Shown piece after piece: positions 45,599 through 49,237 of a DNA stretch of 49,237 nt; within the stretch, counting starts at the first letter, position 1; the number at the start of each line of letters is the position of its first letter. Both the position numbers and the translations under genes were made by a program. Source of the stretch: an uncultured Porphyromonadaceae bacterium (GTDB lineage Bacteria > Bacteroidota > Bacteroidia > Bacteroidales > Muribaculaceae); assembly GCA_947177575.1 (NCBI GenBank), contig CAMWVA010000009.1, positions 1 to 49,237 on the forward strand, given 5' to 3'. The notes under the pieces are model-generated. The model was not told the DNA's origin. It was given only the letters and a program-made list of their open reading frames with translations, and searched no databases.

Positions 45599-46502
45599 GA
45601 ATGCTGTTAACGTATGTCCCCGCATCGAAATAGACCCCGGCTCGGGGTTCTGTTTCGGTGTGGTGACTGCCATACGCAAAGCTGAGAAGGAGCTTGCCCA
45701 TTCGGGTACTCTGTATTGTCTGGGCGATATAGTGCATAATGCTGTTGAGGTAGACCGTCTTGGCCGCAAAGGACTGAAGACCATTACCCATGACGGACTT
45801 AAGGAACTGCATGATGTTAAGGTTCTGCTACGGGCTCATGGCGAGCCTCCGACAACCTACGCTTTAGCAGCCCGCAACGGTATTCACATAATAGATGCTA
45901 CCTGTCCGGTAGTGCTACAACTTCAGCGGCGCATTAAACAATCGTATGATGCCGGTGTGGAACGACGCCGTGCCGGAGGAAGCGAGCCGCTTATAGTCAT
46001 TTACGGTAAGGTAGGTCATGCCGAAGTCAACGGTCTGGTAGGTCAGACTGACGGTAATGCTGTGGTTATACAGGATGAAAGCGAACTGGATAAAATAGAT
46101 TTCAGTCGCGATATAGTATTGTATTCCCAGACTACCAAGCCACTGTCAGGCTTCCAGCATATAGTCCAGCTTATCGGTGAGCGTAAGAAGGACGGCCATT
46201 TTGAGTATTACGACACTATATGTCGTCAGGTAGCCAACCGTATGGAGCATATACGCGAATTTGCTGCTGCTCATGATGTTGTGCTGTTTGTAAGCGGTGC
46301 TAAAAGCTCTAACGGTAAGGTGCTGTTTGCTGCTTGTCAGGAGGTGAATCCCCGTACTTATATGGTGAGCGACGAGACCCACATAGACCCTACATGGGTA
46401 GAGGGTGCTGCTACGGTAGGTATAACCGGTGCCACATCGACACCACGATGGCTGATGCAGCGTGTAGCTGAAAGTCTGCTGGGTGAGGAGACTTCAGAAT
46501 GA
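45591..46502 (+). CDS. ispH: 4-hydroxy-3-methylbut-2-enyl diphosphate reductase
   Basis: 303 residues. The three iron-sulphur cysteines lie in GSGFCFGVVTA, IIDATCPVV and YYDTICRQVANRM. Other motifs are LGDIVHN, LRAHGEPP, SQTT, and the substrate-binding SGAKSSNG. It makes IPP and DMAPP in the last step of the MEP pathway and so feeds the prenyl chain used by MenA. Overlaps on both sides (8 bp with cmk, 4 bp with tadA) show co-translation. Confidence 0.97.
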   Translation: MSENAVNVCPRIEIDPGSGFCFGVVTAIRKAEKELAHSGTLYCLGDIVHNAVEVDRLGRKGLKTITHDGLKELHDVKVLLRAHGEPPTTYALAARNGIHIIDATCPVVLQLQRRIKQSYDAGVERRRAGGSEPLIVIYGKVGHAEVNGLVGQTDGNAVVIQDESELDKIDFSRDIVLYSQTTKPLSGFQHIVQLIGERKKDGHFEYYDTICRQVANRMEHIREFAAAHDVVLFVSGAKSSNGKVLFAACQEVNPRTYMVSDETHIDPTWVEGAATVGITGATSTPRWLMQRVAESLLGEETSE

Positions 46503-46960
46503 TAGGAGAGACTCTCGTACAACAAGATGAGCGTCTTATGCGTGAGGCACTTATTGAGGCACAGCGTGCCGGCGAAGCGGGAGAGGTGCCTGTAGGAGCT
46601 GTCATAGCCATTAATGGACGTGTCATAGCACGCGGACATAATCTCACCGAGACCCTATGTGATGTTACAGCTCATGCTGAGATGATGGCTATAACGGCGG
46701 CTGCCTCATATCTCGGCGGTAAATATCTTCCGCAATGCACACTTTATGTTACAGTCGAGCCATGTGCCATGTGTGCCGGCGCATTGGGTTGGAGCCAGAT
46801 AGGACGTATAGTCTATGGTACAGCTGACCCGCGACGGGGTTTCAGCCGTCTGTGTGCGCCGGGTGAGACACCGTTACATCCGCGTACTATAGTAAGTGAG
46901 GGTGTTCTGGCCGATGAATGTCGTAATCTGATGCAGTCGTTCTTCAAGCGTCGTCGCTAA
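46499..46960 (+). CDS. tadA: tRNA-specific adenosine deaminase
   Basis: 153 residues. Zinc deaminase motifs are TAHAEMMAITAAA and VEPCAMCAGALGWSQIGRIVYGT, with EVPVGAVI upstream, and the C-terminus ends LMQSFFKRRR as in TadA. It converts A34 to inosine in tRNA-Arg. ATGA overlap with ispH. Confidence 0.93.
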   Translation: MIGETLVQQDERLMREALIEAQRAGEAGEVPVGAVIAINGRVIARGHNLTETLCDVTAHAEMMAITAAASYLGGKYLPQCTLYVTVEPCAMCAGALGWSQIGRIVYGTADPRRGFSRLCAPGETPLHPRTIVSEGVLADECRNLMQSFFKRRR

Positions 46961-47005
46961 ATCAGTCTTGTCATTTCAGAATCAGAAAATCGGAAATATA
47001 AAAAT

Positions 47006-47620
47006 ATGTTTTCAGGAATTGTAGAAGAAGCCGCCCCTGTGGTGGCAACGGTTGCCGATCAGGGCAATCTTCATATAACCTTACGTTGCTCCTTTGTCGA
47101 TGAACTGCGTATTGACCAGAGTGTCTCGCATAACGGAGTCTGTCTCACGGTAGTTTCACTTCCCGGCGACGGTACCTATACCGTGACGGCTATACGTGAG
47201 ACTTTGGAACGTAGCAATCTCGGCGACCTTAAACCGGGTTCGCTGGTCAATCTGGAACGTTCAATGAAGATAGACGGACGCCTTGATGGTCATATAGTAC
47301 AAGGTCATGTTGATACGACCGCTGTATGTACCGGAGTTGAGGAAGCTGACGGAAGCTGGTACTATTCATTTAAGTATGATGTTGACCCGGCTATGGTACG
47401 TAAAGGGTACGTAACTGTTGAGAAAGGGTCGGTATGTGTCAATGGAGTGAGTCTTACAGTCTGCGATTCGGAGCGAGATTCTTTCCGTGTTGCTATAATA
47501 CCCTATACTCACGAACATACCAACTTCAGTCATATAGAGAAGGGCACACGTGTCAACCTTGAATTTGACATAGTAGGTAAGTATATAGCCCGTATGACCG
47601 AGCTGTTGCCTAATGTGTAA
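47006..47620 (+). CDS. ribE: Riboflavin synthase, alpha subunit
   Basis: 204 residues. It begins with the hallmark MFSGIVEE. The two lumazine-binding barrels are visible as a repeat: residues 1-95 (SVSHNGVCLTVV, then ERSNLGDL.PG..VNLERSM), and from GHIVQGHVDTTAVC onwards with KGSVCVNGVSLTVC, HTNFSHIEKGTRVNLEFD. It dismutates two lumazines to riboflavin. It starts 45 bp after tadA and ends the plus-strand run before a palindrome. Confidence 0.96.
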   Translation: MFSGIVEEAAPVVATVADQGNLHITLRCSFVDELRIDQSVSHNGVCLTVVSLPGDGTYTVTAIRETLERSNLGDLKPGSLVNLERSMKIDGRLDGHIVQGHVDTTAVCTGVEEADGSWYYSFKYDVDPAMVRKGYVTVEKGSVCVNGVSLTVCDSERDSFRVAIIPYTHEHTNFSHIEKGTRVNLEFDIVGKYIARMTELLPNV

Positions 47621-47642
47621 ACTATTGAGTGCTTACCTAAGT

Positions 47643-47699
47643 GAAATAGAAAGAGAGTGCATCAAATTGATTCAATTTGATGCACTCTCTTTCTATTTC
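47643..47699. terminator. Perfect 57-bp palindrome, probable bidirectional terminator
   Basis: 47643-47670 is the exact reverse complement of 47672-47699 (28 bp arms, one central base). It sits between the convergent ribE and the lipoprotein gene, 22 and 16 bp from their stops. No long T-run follows on either side, but the arms end in T/A-rich sequence. Termination in both directions is the simplest reading. Confidence 0.75.
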
Positions 47700-47715
47700 T
47701 GAATCGGTGAATCGA

Positions 47716-48984
47716 TTATTTCTTGAGATTGATACCTATCTCGACTTTTGTTGTTGTTTCGATGATACCCGGAAGAGAATTAAATATACTTGGAAGCATT
47801 TCGGCCATTGAGCCCATTGTCGGGTCTTTTTTGGCTTCTTCCACTATACCATTGACAAAATCTGCATCGCTCAACAGTGGAGCAAATGTCTTGAGAAGGG
47901 GAAGCAGGGTCTCTGTACCAAGATAGAAGCTAAGGATGTTGGGGTCCTCATTAAGCTGACCTTCGGAATCCATAATGGCCTTTCCATAGCTTACAGGAAT
48001 ACCTTGTGAAAGCAGCGGAATAAGCTGCTGCATCATACTCTCTACAATAAGAGACATATCAATGGCTCTGGTTTTGCTTTTTGCGATAGCCTTTGCCGTA
48101 TTCATAATTATGGCGGTAGGATTAAGGAAGAGTCTCAGATTTCCTTCAGAGGTGATGACATACTGAGCAATTCCTACCGGTGAAGTCACAGGAGCCTGAT
48201 TCATGTCGGCGGCATTGATATAGGTGGCCGTGACATTTCCGTCTTCGTGGAAAGTTACGTTTTTCAACAACATGGTCAGCATTTCTACCGGAGATACCTT
48301 GCCGTCACCGTCACCGATCATAGGCATCACGAGTGTCATTCCCAGAATTGTCTCTATAGGCATTCCAAAATTCGGCGCAAGTTCAATCATCTTTTCAGAT
48401 TGCCAGACAATACGAGCTACATTATAGATATTTGGCTGCTCGTCTCCCCAGAAGGGATCTATCTGGTATAACTCAGGAAGTGTCCATGTACCGGCAAGTG
48501 ATATGTTCTTCAGTTTGACATCAGTCAAGTTTAAGTTCATTTTTTCTGCGGTCACAGATCCTGAATATGAATAGGTACAGTAGTCAGTATCTCCGGTTCC
48601 TTCGAAAGTGCAGTTGTCACTATCACCTGTAAGAGTTACATTTATCACAGTCTCCTTGGAACCTGGAAGTACACCTGCGGAAGGAATAGTAAGAGAAGGC
48701 TCTGTCTCCTCGGCTTTTGAGATTCCTCCCATGAGTTCTGATATGTCAAATGGTTCTCCGGCCAGAGTCACAGTAGCTGTCCCGTTTGTGTTCGGAGTGA
48801 AGGTTACGGTTTTCCCGACGAGCGGAGCTCCGTTATAGGTCATGGCGAGACCGTCATCAGCCATGGTATAGGTCTTCTGAGTTAGGGAGTCTCCCGGGAG
48901 GACTTTTGGGTCATCTTTGCTGCAAGAGGTAGAAATTGCTAATAAGCAAGCTATTGCAGAAATGTTTAAAAATTTAAGTTTCAT
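47716..48984 (-). CDS. Lipoprotein of unknown function (possibly DUF4925)
   Basis: 422 residues with signal peptide and lipobox ISTSC (Cys21) followed by SKDDP. The N-terminal half is beta-rich with Thr/Gly repeats (MTYNGAPLVGKTVTFTPNTNGTATVTL, ISLAGTWTLPEL). The C-terminal half is helical and hydrophobic (IIMNTAKAIAKSKTRAIDMSLIVESMMQQLIPLLSQG). It resembles Bacteroidales lipoproteins annotated DUF4925, but I am not sure of that. It should sit in the outer membrane or on the surface. A minus-strand TAATTTTG at 49042-49049 lies 58 bp upstream and is the likely -7 element. Confidence 0.72.
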   Translation of the reverse strand: MKLKFLNISAIACLLAISTSCSKDDPKVLPGDSLTQKTYTMADDGLAMTYNGAPLVGKTVTFTPNTNGTATVTLAGEPFDISELMGGISKAEETEPSLTIPSAGVLPGSKETVINVTLTGDSDNCTFEGTGDTDYCTYSYSGSVTAEKMNLNLTDVKLKNISLAGTWTLPELYQIDPFWGDEQPNIYNVARIVWQSEKMIELAPNFGMPIETILGMTLVMPMIGDGDGKVSPVEMLTMLLKNVTFHEDGNVTATYINAADMNQAPVTSPVGIAQYVITSEGNLRLFLNPTAIIMNTAKAIAKSKTRAIDMSLIVESMMQQLIPLLSQGIPVSYGKAIMDSEGQLNEDPNILSFYLGTETLLPLLKTFAPLLSDADFVNGIVEEAKKDPTMGSMAEMLPSIFNSLPGIIETTTKVEIGINLKK

Positions 48985-49237
48985 AATTGTCTGTTAAAAA
49001 TCTCTTATGATGTTTTCTATTGTGCTGAATAAAGAATGGCGCAAAATTAATAAAAATAAATTTAAGTACATAATAAAAATATGAGTACATTGAATTATTT
49101 AAAGTGTGTTATTTTTATTATCAGGTCAATTTGCTCTTGTATTCTTTGTATAAAATAGGAGTAGTTTTATTAATTTTGACAACCTATTGTGAGCCTTAGT
49201 GATTTTAATGTTTAAAAGTTGTCAGGAGTTTTGTTAA
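48985..49237. other. AT-rich upstream region at right edge
   Basis: 253 bp without a recognisable gene. It contains TAATTTTG on the minus strand at 49042-49049, a -7 match for the lipoprotein gene. No repeat, RNA gene or further coding frame was seen. Confidence 0.5.

Noticed and set aside
47679-47691. Shared 12-base string between the 57-bp palindrome and the inner block of the invertible segment
   Set aside because: Only about 12 bases (ATGCACTCTCTT) agree and the rest differs. Most likely coincidence, not another recombination site.
1-49237. tRNA, rRNA or tmRNA genes
   Set aside because: I looked in the intergenic gaps for cloverleaf arms and conserved loops and saw none; most gaps are short and are explained by promoters, terminators or repeats.

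Overview
The window is a chromosomal segment of a Bacteroidales gut bacterium. Supporting signs are Mfa/FimB-type fimbrial operons, the Bacteroidetes promoter pattern (TTTG, about 20 bp, TAnnTTTG) in front of several genes, weak Shine-Dalgarno signals, DUF3575/DUF3868 genes, an AAA/DUF4143 ATPase and the overall gene content. A Muribaculaceae-like member fits best, but that is an inference and no marker here proves the family.

Region 1 (1-21054) is the main attraction: two full fimbrial operons arranged as mirror images around one AT-rich intergenic segment. Each runs outwards in the same order: DUF3575 beta-barrel, DUF3868/OmpA-like protein, Mfa1-type fimbrillin lipoprotein, Mfa2/FimB-type anchor lipoprotein, accessory subunit, and a very large distal (probable tip) lipoprotein. 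The left operon (minus strand) runs off the window edge inside its last gene. The right one (plus strand) is complete and ends at a strong hairpin at 21002-21054. The segment between them is flanked by a composite inverted repeat (10364-10417 and 10784-10838) and contains a single textbook promoter pointing right (10740-10771), with no counterpart pointing left. This is the layout of an invertible promoter that would choose between two alternative fimbriae. In the orientation given, the right operon should be ON and the left OFF. No recombinase gene is visible, so the invertase would have to act in trans.

Region 2 (21055-23701) has a broken Rpn-type (PD-(D/E)XK transposase family) gene, rplS (ribosomal protein L19) with a structured leader, and an AAA/DUF4143 ATPase preceded by three degenerate tandem repeats.

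Region 3 (23763-34001) is a run of plus-strand metabolic genes: a ROK sugar kinase; an overlapping trio of GH29 alpha-L-fucosidase, CutC-family protein and large transglutaminase-domain protein; then gpmI, a UshA-like 5'-nucleotidase and a GH3 lipoprotein, also closely packed or overlapping. They fit host-glycan foraging plus central metabolism and cell-wall or nucleotide salvage.

Region 4 (34064-40797) is mostly minus strand: radC, a family-2 glycosyltransferase, efp, a small membrane protein, dnaB, menA and an ADP-ribosylglycohydrolase, with rpmH (L34) on the plus strand inside it.

Region 5 (41000-47620) is plus strand: a fused ABC-ATPase/TOPRIM (DUF4435) protein resembling single-chain PARIS/OLD-type defence proteins, glgB, and the housekeeping string cmk-ispH-tadA-ribE. 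It ends at a perfect 57-bp palindrome, followed by a convergent lipoprotein gene (47716-48984) and its AT-rich upstream region. No tRNA, rRNA, CRISPR array or intact insertion sequence was seen.
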